DNA of 64,000 nt from QQVM01 sp964544885 (lineage in GTDB: Bacteria > Bacteroidota > Bacteroidia > AKYH767-A > 2013-40CM-41-45). Below are positions 8,957 through 18,321 of this stretch, in pieces. The notes beneath the pieces are model-generated. The model was given only the letters and a program-made list of their open reading frames with translations, was not told the DNA's origin and did not search any database. Positions within the stretch are counted from its first letter, which is position 1; each line of letters begins with the position of its first letter. The DNA lies in NCBI GenBank assembly GCA_964544885.1, contig CAZJDX010000019.1, positions 1 through 64,000 on the forward strand. Direction: 5' to 3'. The translations under genes were made by a program, and so were the position numbers.

Positions 8957-11145
8957 GATTCAACTTTTGACGATTGAACCAGTGTGCCTTTTATGTCATG
9001 TATTCTGACCGTGGCCGTTTTAGGGAATGAACTGTAATACATGAGCAATACATTCTCCGTCGCCGGATTCGGATAAAGGACAAAATAATCTTTCAGGTTA
9101 GTGAATTCAACGGGAATTATCTCCGACCAGGTATACTTTCCGTCGTAGTCTGTTTGCTTCAGGCGGTAGTAGGCAAGTCCCGGCAAGGGTTCCATGTCAG
9201 CCGTTTCATACTTTCGCCGGGTTGATGAATTGCCCGCTCCGTCCATAATTTGTATTGGTGAAAAGACAATTCCGTCGCGGCTTCTTTCCACGGTGAAATA
9301 ATCATTGTTGATCTCTACGCTGGTGGTCCAGTCCAGCAGAACTCTGTCATCCGCTGCCTTGGCATCAAAACCAAGCAACACGATCGGCAGTACATTACAA
9401 TTCAATGAACTTCCTCCGCTGAGCATCCAGTCGAGGGTGAATCCGCTCCCGCCCGGCGACCACTTATTGACCATCAGGTAATAGGCCTCGCCCGTCGTGA
9501 CGGGTATGGTATTGGTCCATGCATTTCCACAGACATCTTCATTGGTATCAGAACCGTTGTTTGGAAATCCGCAAACGGCGGTATTGGTCGAAAGATTGAG
9601 CGCGTTATCCATTCCTGTATTGCCCACGTTAGCTGCGAAAGAACATCTAACCGGACTTCCGATTCCCGCACAGCTTGTGCTTTGATAAAGAGCAAAGTCA
9701 TAATCATCCGCCGTGACATTGGGTACGATGCGCAATCCCAGTGTGCCACTGTTCGCGATAATGATCTTATACCAGTTGCTGTAATTTTCGGCCAGCACAC
9801 AACCCCCTCCTCCGTCAGAAATAATTCCGGGCCCCGTGCTTGCGTCCGTAAAACTTTCATCCAGACAGATCGGTGTATAACGATTGCAATCGTTGTTATC
9901 CGTACCATTGGGACCATTCGCGCATGGCACGCAATCGAAAGTTGCCACCCAGCCGTCCATGTTCACCGAAGCGTCGGAATTGAATCTGAAAGTCAGACAG
10001 CCGCTTTGATCCGTTGATGTATAGGGTCCCATGCCGGCTGCCATAGCCGCCTGGTATGAGTTCGCTGTGCCGGACCAAATCGAACCGGGTGAAAATTGAG
10101 GACTGTTTTGCGTCGGGCCGTTAAGCACTCTGAGATAATCATCTCCGGACTCGGTCTCGAAAGACCAGAAGTTCGCACGGAGGCACTTACCGGCTTCGTC
10201 AGGACAAAACGTACGGTACACATAGTTAATGTTGTTGGAATAATCCGATGAGCTTCCTCCATTATCGGTATAAGTACCTCCGCAGGTTGCCACCATATTT
10301 GTTCCTACATTACTGTTTTGCAAACCCGTGGTTGGATGTGTATAGTCAACCGTTGAAGGAGGCGTAGGACAAACTTCACAGGAGATGATCGCCTGCCATC
10401 CCGGATTGACCTGCATATTGCCGTTGGATACGAAACGGACAGTGAGGCATCCAGTACTCGACAGAATTGTACCGGGGACCGGTGTGTTCTGGTATGTTCC
10501 AATGAGCGGTGAAGCGGTTGATGGTCCATCATAAATCGTCATAATATCTCCGGACCGGAGAGAAAAACTCGTGAAGATCATCTTGAGACAATCGCCCGCG
10601 TTCGAACAGAAAGTTTTCGTATAATTATCCGATGTACCATAATTCGAACCCGGCCCACCGCTGTCATAGAATAATCCGCCACAGGTGTTAACCGCAGTAT
10701 TGTTATTTAACAGATAGGTTGACTGACAAGGTGAACAGGAAATGGAGGCTGTCCATCCTGAACGAACATTACTTCCATTCGTAACGAAACGGAATGTCAG
10801 GCATCCGGAGCTTGATGTAATTGTTCCCGGTGAAGTTGTTCCGCTGAAGGAACCGATCAACGGGGATGTAATTCCCGGTCCGTCATAAATTAAGAGCACA
10901 TCATTTCCACCCTGTGTTCTGAACTGTGTAAAATTCACTGTGATGCAATTTCCTCCGGTGGCACAAAATGTTTGGGTAACATTCAGGTTGTTTGAGTAAT
11001 TATTCGTCCCGCCGGGATCATAAAAAGTCCCTGAACAGGTATTCACCGTACCGGTGCTCATCGTGTATGTCTGCGCCACAGAGAGATGACATAGAATCAC
11101 ACCGGGAACCAGCAAAAAAATCTTTAACCACTTGCCGTTTATCAT
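8842..11145 (-). CDS. Secreted triple-CUB-domain protein with T9SS sorting domain
   Basis: About 767 aa from the ATG at 11145, which opens a good signal peptide (MINGKWLKIFLLVPGVIL, cleavage near SVAQT). An in-frame ATG at 11181 would add 12 basic residues. Three CUB-like modules follow in series, each with a TCxGxFYDxGG-type opening, a FCxxxG core, LxIYDGP and a closing SSGCLTFRF. A fourth region has paired cysteines and a SNWYKI motif. Next comes a stretch with LLDWTTSVEINNDYFTVERS, a linker typical of T9SS cargo, and then a type A sorting domain (YPNPATENVLL to LKKRLVIN). CUB modules bind ligands or surfaces, so an adhesive or sugar-binding role is likely. Shares its 3' end with the gene at 6875. 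Confidence 0.87.
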   Translation of the reverse strand: MINGKWLKIFLLVPGVILCHLSVAQTYTMSTGTVNTCSGTFYDPGGTNNYSNNLNVTQTFCATGGNCITVNFTQFRTQGGNDVLLIYDGPGITSPLIGSFSGTTSPGTITSSSGCLTFRFVTNGSNVRSGWTASISCSPCQSTYLLNNNTAVNTCGGLFYDSGGPGSNYGTSDNYTKTFCSNAGDCLKMIFTSFSLRSGDIMTIYDGPSTASPLIGTYQNTPVPGTILSSTGCLTVRFVSNGNMQVNPGWQAIISCEVCPTPPSTVDYTHPTTGLQNSNVGTNMVATCGGTYTDNGGSSSDYSNNINYVYRTFCPDEAGKCLRANFWSFETESGDDYLRVLNGPTQNSPQFSPGSIWSGTANSYQAAMAAGMGPYTSTDQSGCLTFRFNSDASVNMDGWVATFDCVPCANGPNGTDNNDCNRYTPICLDESFTDASTGPGIISDGGGGCVLAENYSNWYKIIIANSGTLGLRIVPNVTADDYDFALYQSTSCAGIGSPVRCSFAANVGNTGMDNALNLSTNTAVCGFPNNGSDTNEDVCGNAWTNTIPVTTGEAYYLMVNKWSPGGSGFTLDWMLSGGSSLNCNVLPIVLLGFDAKAADDRVLLDWTTSVEINNDYFTVERSRDGIVFSPIQIMDGAGNSSTRRKYETADMEPLPGLAYYRLKQTDYDGKYTWSEIIPVEFTNLKDYFVLYPNPATENVLLMYYSSFPKTATVRIHDIKGTLVQSSKVESDKGMNKTSLDISSLEAGVYVVYLDDEYRSLKKRLVIN

Positions 11146-11321
11146 GTTTGAAATACGTCTCGATACATTCCGTACTGACACTGTAGCACAGTGCCATAAT
11201 GCGGAATGATTAATTTACATATTTCCGGCCTGAATAGCTATTAAATTGTCCTAATACAAGCTAAATAGTGGTTAACGTCACAGGGGAGTTGGTAAAAGAG
11301 CCGAAATACTCCTCAAAAAAT

Positions 11322-13241
11322 TCAGGCTAAAACTGATTCATCAACGAGCTGGCGAACGGCGTTTTTAATGGCCTCAGCGTCAAAATGACATTCGTTATAA
11401 AGTTCTTTCTGTTCCCCATGATCCACAAATCGGTCGGGTATACCAAGCCTGACAACGTTGGCAGTATATGAATTATCGGTCATGAACTCAAGCACCGCGC
11501 TGCCGAAGCCACCCATGAGGCATCCATCCTCCACGGTGATGATCTTTTTAAACGTCTTAAACACCTGATGGAGCAATTCCTCATCCAGAGGCTTTGCAAA
11601 GCGCAGATCGTAATGTGCCGGATTGATACCCTCCGCAAGCAGATCCGTACATGCTTTCACGGCAAAATTTCCAGGATGACCCAGGGTCAGGATGGCAACT
11701 TCTTCGCCTTGTTTTACCAATCTTCCCTTACCGATTGAAATCTCTGAAAATGGTATTCTCCAGTCAAGTGTAACGCCATTGCCTCTCGGGTAACGGATAG
11801 AGAAAGGGGACTTGGTGGATGGAAGCTGTGCTGTATACATGAGGTTACGCAATTCTTCCTCATTCATCGGCGCGCTCACAATCATGTTCGGTATGCATCT
11901 CATATAGGCAATGTCATAAGCTCCATGATGAGTGGCGCCATCCGCGCCTGCAAGTCCGCCACGGTCGAGACAAAATACAACGTGCAGATTCTGCAGCGCC
12001 ACATCATGTACGACCTGATCATAACCCCTTTGCATGAAAGAAGAATAAATATTACAGAAAGGGATAAGTCCCTGTGTAGCCAGTCCTGCAGAAAAAGTGA
12101 CCGCATGCTGTTCGGCGATGCCCACATCGAAGGCCCGTTCCGGAATTTCCTTCATCATGATATTCAGTGAACAACCTGAAGGCATGGCGGGAGTGATTCC
12201 GGTAATCTTTTCATTCATCCTGGCCAATTCAACGATAGTATGACCGAAAACATCCTGATACTTCGGCGGCTGAGGTTCTGTTTGTATTGGCTTAAAAATT
12301 TCTCCGGAGATCTTATCAAAGAGTCCCGGCGCATGCCACTTGGTCTGGTCTTTCTCGGCAAGATCGTAACCCTTCCCTTTTACCGTAAGGCAATGCAGGA
12401 GTTTAGGACCTGGAATGTCTTTCAGGTCATTCATCACCTTTACGAGACGATTCACGTCATGACCATCAACAGGGCCAAAATACCTGAAGCGGAGAGACTC
12501 GAAAAGATTGCTCTGTTTGAGTAATGAGGTTTTGATCGCGTTCTCAACATTGCTTGCGATCTCCTGTGCATTGGGACCGAAGCGGCTTATGATCCCCAAC
12601 AATTTCCACACTTCATCCTTCACCTTGTTATAGGTGTGGGAGGTGGTTATGTCGGTAAGATATTCTTTGAGTGCGCCCACATTCGGATCAATACTCATGC
12701 AATTGTCATTCAGGACCACCAGCAAGTTTGAATTTTCGACCCCGGCATGATTGAGTCCTTCGAAAGCGAGACCGGCTGTCATTGCTCCATCGCCGATGAC
12801 CGCTATATGTTGTCTTTCTTTTTCGCCTTTGATCCGGGAAGCGACAGCCATACCGAGTGCAGCGGAAATAGAAGTGGAAGAATGCCCTACACCGAATGTA
12901 TCATATTCACTCTCGCTCCTTTTCGGGAAGCCGCTGATGCCTTTATAAATTCTGTTGGTATGAAAAACGTCCTTCCTTCCGGTCAGGATTTTGTGTCCGT
13001 AGGCCTGGTGACCTACATCCCAGACAAGCTGATCAAAGGGCGTATTGAATACATAATGGATGGCCACCGTTAATTCCACCACACCAAGCGAAGCGCCAAA
13101 GTGCCCACCGTTAACCGATACAATATCAATGATATAGTCGCGCAGTTCGCGACATACCTGGACAAGATCAGCTTCCGGTAATTTTCTTAAATCTTCCGGT
13201 AAATTGATCTTTTTCAATAAATCGCCTTGCCTGTGTTCCAT
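11322..13241 (-). CDS. dxs: 1-deoxy-D-xylulose-5-phosphate synthase
   Basis: 639 aa, full length for DXS. It condenses pyruvate and glyceraldehyde 3-phosphate to DXP, the entry step of the methylerythritol-phosphate isoprenoid pathway, and also feeds thiamine and pyridoxal synthesis. The thiamine-diphosphate motif GDGAMTAG (about residues 150-157) is followed by LNDN near 178-181. GGHFGASLG near 45 and VGIAEQHAVTFSAG in the second half are DXS hallmarks. The catalytic glutamate lies in the IAEQHA motif. A TATATTTG promoter element sits just before the start. The gene stands alone on its strand, facing away from asnS. Confidence 0.97.
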   Translation of the reverse strand: MEHRQGDLLKKINLPEDLRKLPEADLVQVCRELRDYIIDIVSVNGGHFGASLGVVELTVAIHYVFNTPFDQLVWDVGHQAYGHKILTGRKDVFHTNRIYKGISGFPKRSESEYDTFGVGHSSTSISAALGMAVASRIKGEKERQHIAVIGDGAMTAGLAFEGLNHAGVENSNLLVVLNDNCMSIDPNVGALKEYLTDITTSHTYNKVKDEVWKLLGIISRFGPNAQEIASNVENAIKTSLLKQSNLFESLRFRYFGPVDGHDVNRLVKVMNDLKDIPGPKLLHCLTVKGKGYDLAEKDQTKWHAPGLFDKISGEIFKPIQTEPQPPKYQDVFGHTIVELARMNEKITGITPAMPSGCSLNIMMKEIPERAFDVGIAEQHAVTFSAGLATQGLIPFCNIYSSFMQRGYDQVVHDVALQNLHVVFCLDRGGLAGADGATHHGAYDIAYMRCIPNMIVSAPMNEEELRNLMYTAQLPSTKSPFSIRYPRGNGVTLDWRIPFSEISIGKGRLVKQGEEVAILTLGHPGNFAVKACTDLLAEGINPAHYDLRFAKPLDEELLHQVFKTFKKIITVEDGCLMGGFGSAVLEFMTDNSYTANVVRLGIPDRFVDHGEQKELYNECHFDAEAIKNAVRQLVDESVLA

Positions 13242-13254
13242 CAGTTTCGTCTTA

Positions 13255-13262
13255 CAAATATA
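13255..13262 (-). promoter_or_regulatory. Bacteroidota-type -7 element of dxs
   Basis: The minus strand reads TATATTTG, a full match to the TAnnTTTG consensus, 13 nt before the dxs start codon, which implies a very short leader. No clear -33 TTTG was found at the usual spacing. Confidence 0.5.
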
Positions 13263-13511
13263 GGAAGATTGAGTCAGCCCTCAGCAAGCTTCGGGAATCT
13301 TTGATCAGGCGGGGTCTGCCCATGATTCGGTCACCGGCCGGATCCACCCGGAACGCATTGCGGAACGCTTTATTGAGAAGGCGATGACAATGATTTAAGC
13401 CCTGAAGAAGGCATTTATACTTCAAAACTGCCCTTAAAAAACAGAAGGCTCAAAAGCAAATCTTGTCTAAGCACCTTTAAATTGTCATTTTTGCGGAATA
13501 TTAATCTAACC

Positions 13512-14894
13512 ATGAAATCAACAAGGATCGCTGAGTTATTAAATTCTTCAGAAAAAGGAATCGACGTTTTTTTACAGGGATGGGTTCGTACCCGCAGAGG
13601 GAACAAGCAGATCGCTTTCATCGCCTTGAATGATGGCTCTACCATACACTCTATACAGGTGGTTGCTGAAATTCAGAAGTTCGGAGAGGAGTTTATGAAA
13701 GCCATTGGAACCGGAGCCTGCATTGCGGTAAAGGGCAGACTTGTTGAATCACAGGGCCAGGGTCAAGCCGTGGAAGTGCAGGCTGAAAGCATTGAAATTT
13801 ACGGTCAGGCAGACGAATCATACCCCTTACAGAAGAAGGGGCATTCACTTGAATTCCTCAGGGAGATCGCTCACCTGCGTCCACGCACCAATACCTTCGG
13901 GGCCATCCTCAGAATGCGGCATCATATGACCTTCGCCATTCACAAGTATTTTAACGACCGGGGATTTTACAACCTGCATTCACCCATCATTACCGGATCG
14001 GATGCCGAAGGCGCCGGTGAGATGTTCAAGGTGACGACTTTTGATCTGTTGAATATTCCGCGCAATCCGGATGGAAGCATTAATTACAAAGAAGATTTTT
14101 TCGGAAAGGCTACGAACCTGACTGTATCCGGTCAGCTTGAAGGAGAACTGGGCGCTCTGGCGCTCGGACTGGTATATACTTTCGGGCCAACCTTCCGTGC
14201 GGAAAACTCAAATACACCAAGACATCTTGCGGAGTTCTGGATGATAGAACCGGAAATGGCATTCTATGATATCAAGGATAACATGGACCTTGCGGAAGAC
14301 TTTCTGAAATTCCTTATTTCTTATGCCTTGGAAAAGGGCAAGGATGATCTGGAGTTTCTGAACAATCAATATGACAAAGCCCTCATAGACCGGCTCCGTT
14401 CCGTAGTTGAAAAACCTTTTGAGCGCCTCAGCTATACCAAGGCGGTGGAAATACTCCAATCTTCCGGAAAGAAATTCGAATTCCCCGTCAGTTGGGGAAC
14501 AGATCTTCAGAAGGAGCATGAAAATTTCCTGGTCGAGCATTTCAGCCGGCCTGTGATCCTTTCGGATTATCCTATCGGGATAAAAGCTTTTTACATGAAA
14601 CAAAATGAAGATGGAAAAACCGTAAGAGCGATGGATATCCTTTTCCCCTGGATAGGAGAGATCATCGGAGGATCACAAAGAGAAGAGAATTATGACAAAT
14701 TGCTACAGCGGGTACGCGATCTTGAAATTCACGAAGAGGAATTGTGGTGGTACCTTGAGACACGCAAATTCGGAACCTGCGTACATTCCGGTTTCGGATT
14801 GGGTTTTGAAAGGCTCATGCTCTTCATCACGGGAATGACGAACATCCGCGACGTAATCCCTTTCCCCAGGACTCCAATGAACGCCGAATTCTGA
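13512..14894 (+). CDS. asnS: Asparaginyl-tRNA synthetase
   Basis: 460 aa, close to the usual 465. It charges tRNA-Asn with asparagine in the cytoplasm. An N-terminal OB-fold anticodon-binding domain (DVFLQGWVRTRRGNKQIAFI) is followed by a class II catalytic core. Motif 2 reads FRAENSNTPRHLAEFWMIEP and motif 3 reads GFGLGFERLMLFITG. The frame opens upstream at 13482, but the ATG at 13512 (MKSTRIAELL) fits the family start better. A dedicated AsnRS means this organism need not make Asn-tRNA through transamidation. Confidence 0.97.
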   Translation: MKSTRIAELLNSSEKGIDVFLQGWVRTRRGNKQIAFIALNDGSTIHSIQVVAEIQKFGEEFMKAIGTGACIAVKGRLVESQGQGQAVEVQAESIEIYGQADESYPLQKKGHSLEFLREIAHLRPRTNTFGAILRMRHHMTFAIHKYFNDRGFYNLHSPIITGSDAEGAGEMFKVTTFDLLNIPRNPDGSINYKEDFFGKATNLTVSGQLEGELGALALGLVYTFGPTFRAENSNTPRHLAEFWMIEPEMAFYDIKDNMDLAEDFLKFLISYALEKGKDDLEFLNNQYDKALIDRLRSVVEKPFERLSYTKAVEILQSSGKKFEFPVSWGTDLQKEHENFLVEHFSRPVILSDYPIGIKAFYMKQNEDGKTVRAMDILFPWIGEIIGGSQREENYDKLLQRVRDLEIHEEELWWYLETRKFGTCVHSGFGLGFERLMLFITGMTNIRDVIPFPRTPMNAEF

Positions 14895-14898
14895 TCGC

Positions 14899-15417
14899 TC
14901 AGAATTTCAATCTGACATTGATCCCGAAGTCGATCCACTCGGGCCCCGGATTCAAGAGACTATAAAAGGGATTCGTGTCGATTCCGACGGTGAATGGAAC
15001 CTTGCGCGTATCGTATTCCAGTCCGAACATAATATCAGGTCCGGCGGCGATGGTTTGATCTTTATAATACACCGGATCCCCTTCCTTGATGCTGTAGTAA
15101 TCGTACTTGTAATAGCTGGCATGTAAGCCTACACCGAATACCATATCAACCGGTATCTGCAGCATGGAATTAAAGATCGGAAGTTGTTTCACGAAATAGC
15201 CTTTGGCGATATAACCACCTTTGGCTTCGCGGGTAATGCCTGCCATGACCTCCAGTCCGGTATTGGCATTGGTATCAAAAAAATGTTTCACGTTGATGCC
15301 GCTGGCGAACTTACCGACACGAACACCCGCGCCCGTTGTATACTGGGAGAATGTATCGGGCGGATTCAAAAACCAGCATGCAGCCGCCAGTGCGAAGAGA
15401 GTAAACCGTTTTTTCAT
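14899..15417 (-). CDS. Small outer-membrane beta-barrel-like protein
   Basis: About 172 aa from the ATG at 15417, which opens a signal peptide (MKKRFTLFALAAACWFLNP, cleavage near TFSQY). The frame reaches back to 15447, but that adds a non-signal stretch. The mature part alternates short hydrophobic strands and turns (GAGVRVGKFASGINVKHFF, GVGLHASYYKYDYY, and a final FGINVRLKF ending in Phe), the pattern of a small outer-membrane beta barrel. Its stop is 4 nt from the end of asnS, with the two genes convergent. Function unknown. Confidence 0.75.
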   Translation of the reverse strand: MKKRFTLFALAAACWFLNPPDTFSQYTTGAGVRVGKFASGINVKHFFDTNANTGLEVMAGITREAKGGYIAKGYFVKQLPIFNSMLQIPVDMVFGVGLHASYYKYDYYSIKEGDPVYYKDQTIAAGPDIMFGLEYDTRKVPFTVGIDTNPFYSLLNPGPEWIDFGINVRLKF

Positions 15418-15629
15418 TGTGTGCGTTTTATTTTCAGCTATAAACATACACTGCAGGCAAACGGAGGTGAGTCAATTTCTGTCCGAATCTTACATTGAAG
15501 ATTTTTCATGCGTTTCGGCCGTTGGGAAGGATTTCAGCGAAAGAAAAACCAGGGTTTTAAATCCCGTACATTGCATCTGTAAAGCGTGTGCCGTGCAAAT
15601 AAAGACGGATGACAATTAATATTCAACCG

Positions 15630-15657
15630 GGCGGTTGATAAAATATCATAAACCGCC
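15630..15657. promoter_or_regulatory. Hairpin upstream of the SulP gene
   Basis: GGCGGTT (15630-15636) pairs with AACCGCC (15651-15657), and a nested GATA/TATC pair lies inside the loop. It is 37 nt before the SulP start and could be a leader structure. There is no U-tract that would make it a clear terminator. Confidence 0.35.
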
Positions 15658-15693
15658 TCTTACATAAAGGACATTTCTTCAACTTGCATTCCG

Positions 15694-17253
15694 ATGAGCA
15701 TCTTTAACAGGAAGACGAGATTTTATTTCCTGTCCTTTTTAAAGCACGATTTCAAGGCAAGTATTACGGTTTTCTTTGTGGCGCTTCCATTGTGTCTTGG
15801 AGTCGCCCTGGCTTCGAATGCGCCGGTGTATTCAGGACTGATCGCGGGAATCACCGGAGGCATTGTCGTTACGCTGATCAGTAAATCGCAGCTTAGCGTG
15901 AGCGGACCCGCGGCGGGACTTACAGCCATTTGCGCCACAGCGATATCGGAAATGGGATCTCTTGAAATCTTTTTTCTTTCCGTTTCCGTCGCAGGACTCT
16001 TTCAGATGGCTGCCGGATTTCTGAAGCTGGGAGGCTTCACTCATTTTATTCCTTCTTCGGTCATTAAAGGCATGCTGTCGGCAATAGGGATCATCCTCAT
16101 TTCAAAACAGATTCCCCCGCTTATTGGATATGAGCTGCCAGAATTTTGGACTAATGAACTGTTTAACATTCTCACCTTCAATCATGCCTTTGAGAATGTG
16201 AGTGATCTGTACTCACACACATCCGCCGGAGTCATTATCGTATCCGCCTTGTGTTTTGCATTCCTGGCCGGCTGGAAAAAATACTTTGCGGCCAGATTCC
16301 CGTTCATTCCGGCATCTTTCCTGGTTGTGATTGTCGGCGTCACAGCGGCAATTATCCTGAACAAATTCATTCCCTCTCTGGGTCTGAGCGCTTCAAAATT
16401 CATTTCCATACCCCGCAATGTATTGGGCGGCGTAAAGCTGCCCGACCTCAGCCTTGTATTGAGTGAGCCAGAAATCTGGAAGACCGCATTGGTGATCTGC
16501 TTTGTCGCTTCACTGGAAAGCCTGCTCAGCCTCGCAGCTATCGACAAGCTGGATCCTTACAACCGGATCTCTCCTCCGGATACCGAACTGAAAGCGCAGG
16601 GGGCTGGAAATTTCATGAGCGGACTGATGGGCGGTTTACCAATTACCGCCGTGATCGTGAGAAGCTCTGCCAATGCAGAGGCCAGGGCCAAGACGAAACT
16701 GTCGGCCATTTTCCATGGTATCTGGATCCTGCTGGCTATCACTTTCGCCATACCGCTTTTAAACATGATCCCTTATTGCGTCCTGGCCGTGATCCTGGTC
16801 AGAACCGGATACAATCTGGTAAAACCAAGGATGGTAAGGGCGATTTACAAACAGGGCAGGGAACAGTTCATGCCCTTCCTGGTCACGGTAGCCGCCATCC
16901 TGCTTACAGACCTGCTCATAGGGGTAATCATCGGCGGGATCCATGCCATCTATTACAGTATAAAATACACTTACAAGGCAGGTTATACAATTACGGAGCT
17001 GCCTGAGGGGCATACCACACACTACAAGATATCGCTGGCGCTGAATGTGAGTTTCATCAGCAAGAGGAGATTCATAGAAATGCTGGATAAGCTTCCCGAA
17101 TATTCGGTGGTTGAGATAGACGGGTCGAAAAGCTTATATATCGATCGTGATATACTGGAAATATTCCAGGAGTTCAAATCAAAAGCGCATCAGAAACACA
17201 TACAACTGAGTCTGATCAATATTCCGGAAGTGGAAATTATCGAACTGCACTGA
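15694..17253 (+). CDS. SulP-family inorganic anion transporter
   Basis: 519 aa integral inner-membrane protein. The N-terminal part (FKASITVFFVALPLCLGVAL, then SGPAAGLTAICATAI) matches the SulP/SLC26 transporter core of 12-14 transmembrane segments. The last ~90 residues (ALNVSFISKRRFIEML through IDGSKSLYIDRDILEIFQEF) look like a short STAS domain. Members move sulfate, bicarbonate or other anions, usually with H+ or Na+. The substrate cannot be chosen from sequence, and no carbonic anhydrase or sulfate-assimilation gene is adjacent. Convergent with the peptidase gene, 2 nt apart. Confidence 0.92.
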   Translation: MSIFNRKTRFYFLSFLKHDFKASITVFFVALPLCLGVALASNAPVYSGLIAGITGGIVVTLISKSQLSVSGPAAGLTAICATAISEMGSLEIFFLSVSVAGLFQMAAGFLKLGGFTHFIPSSVIKGMLSAIGIILISKQIPPLIGYELPEFWTNELFNILTFNHAFENVSDLYSHTSAGVIIVSALCFAFLAGWKKYFAARFPFIPASFLVVIVGVTAAIILNKFIPSLGLSASKFISIPRNVLGGVKLPDLSLVLSEPEIWKTALVICFVASLESLLSLAAIDKLDPYNRISPPDTELKAQGAGNFMSGLMGGLPITAVIVRSSANAEARAKTKLSAIFHGIWILLAITFAIPLLNMIPYCVLAVILVRTGYNLVKPRMVRAIYKQGREQFMPFLVTVAAILLTDLLIGVIIGGIHAIYYSIKYTYKAGYTITELPEGHTTHYKISLALNVSFISKRRFIEMLDKLPEYSVVEIDGSKSLYIDRDILEIFQEFKSKAHQKHIQLSLINIPEVEIIELH

Positions 17254-17255
17254 AA

Positions 17256-18287
17256 TCAGTTTGCCTGTTCAGAATAGATTACCTGCATCAGCGTCTGACC
17301 CACAGCTTTCAAAATTCCCTTATCAATTATATCCATATTATCGTTCATCGTATGCCAGTGCGCAGGGAAACCGCTGAGTGTTCCTCTTCCGGAACCGATG
17401 ATATTGATGCTTGGAATATTGGCCCGGTTCACATAAACATGATCATCGGTTATCCAACCACCTTCCTGAAAAATGAAGTAACCGGAATAACCCAGGTTCA
17501 CGGCAGTTTTCCAGACCTTTTCAAGTACAAAGGATGCATGTTGTCTGGAATGGCCTTCCATCAGAAATCTGGAATCTTTTCCTCCGACCATGTCCAGAAG
17601 TATTCCGTACTGAGCCGAGTATCCCGGAACGTGGAGGTTCTTTATCCAATATTGCGAGCCGAGACAATAAGAATCTTCCGATCCGGGACCGCCGCCGCTT
17701 TTCCCCCAGTCTTCCGCATCAAAGAAGATGATGTCGATTCCAACCGGAGGTGACTGTAATGAAAAGAGCCTGGCCGCTTCCAGTAAAACGCCCACACCGC
17801 TTCCGCCGTCATCGGCGCCGAGGTTAGGTTTGTCTGCCGGATTTTCTCCGTGATCCGCCCAGGGACGAGTGTCCCAGTGCGCGAAGAGCAGAATCCGCTT
17901 TTGCTTGTCCTTGTTGAATGAAGCGATAATGTTTTTAAGGTCCAGTACGGCTCCGTCCCAGGTGGTCACCTTCCCCGTTTGCACCATAACGTCATCCGTA
18001 TAGGATTTTAGGGTCTCCACAAAGTATGCGGCGCAGTCGGCATGCGCTTTTGTTCCGGGAACGCGCGGACCAAACTCGCATTGCTTCCTGATAAACTCAT
18101 ACGCGGAATCCTCGCTGAATACAGGCACCTGAATCGCCGGAGGAGTAGCGGTACTTGTCTGCTGACCGGAAGCCTGTTCACTCCCCTTGTCGGTCCGGCT
18201 ACAGGAAAAAACAATAAAACATAACAGTAAAACCGTCAGGACATTTCCCGCAGTCATTAATTCCGGTGTGAACCTTGCTTTTTTCAT
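17256..18287 (-). CDS. M28-family glutaminyl-peptide cyclotransferase-like lipoprotein
   Basis: 343 aa. The N-terminus has a hydrophobic stretch ending in VFSCS, a lipoprotein-like signal with Cys29, so the protein is probably tethered in the periplasm or outer membrane. Zinc-site motifs of peptidase family M28 are in order: LFAHWDTRPWADHG, NLGADDGGSGVGVLLEAARL, FFDAEDWG and PAHWHTMNDNMD. The GADDGGSGVGVLLE pattern and length fit type II glutaminyl cyclases, which form N-terminal pyroglutamate. In Bacteroidota this is thought to protect N-termini of exported proteins. A plain aminopeptidase role is the alternative. Followed after 34 nt by nothing on its strand; cysS lies 35 nt upstream. Confidence 0.85.
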   Translation of the reverse strand: MKKARFTPELMTAGNVLTVLLLCFIVFSCSRTDKGSEQASGQQTSTATPPAIQVPVFSEDSAYEFIRKQCEFGPRVPGTKAHADCAAYFVETLKSYTDDVMVQTGKVTTWDGAVLDLKNIIASFNKDKQKRILLFAHWDTRPWADHGENPADKPNLGADDGGSGVGVLLEAARLFSLQSPPVGIDIIFFDAEDWGKSGGGPGSEDSYCLGSQYWIKNLHVPGYSAQYGILLDMVGGKDSRFLMEGHSRQHASFVLEKVWKTAVNLGYSGYFIFQEGGWITDDHVYVNRANIPSINIIGSGRGTLSGFPAHWHTMNDNMDIIDKGILKAVGQTLMQVIYSEQAN

Positions 18288-18321
18288 TTATGGCTTGTGA
18301 TAGCTGGGCTGATATCTTCTT

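Noticed and set aside
9474..9917. 147-codon minus-strand frame inside the CUB gene
   Set aside because: It is in another frame of a strong coding region, with arginine- and proline-rich composition and no family signal.
13273..13401. Short plus-strand frame ending HPERIAERFIEKAMTMI before asnS
   Set aside because: It looks protein-like but has no start codon, and the reading begins right after a stop. It could be a gene-end remnant, but the evidence is too thin to annotate.
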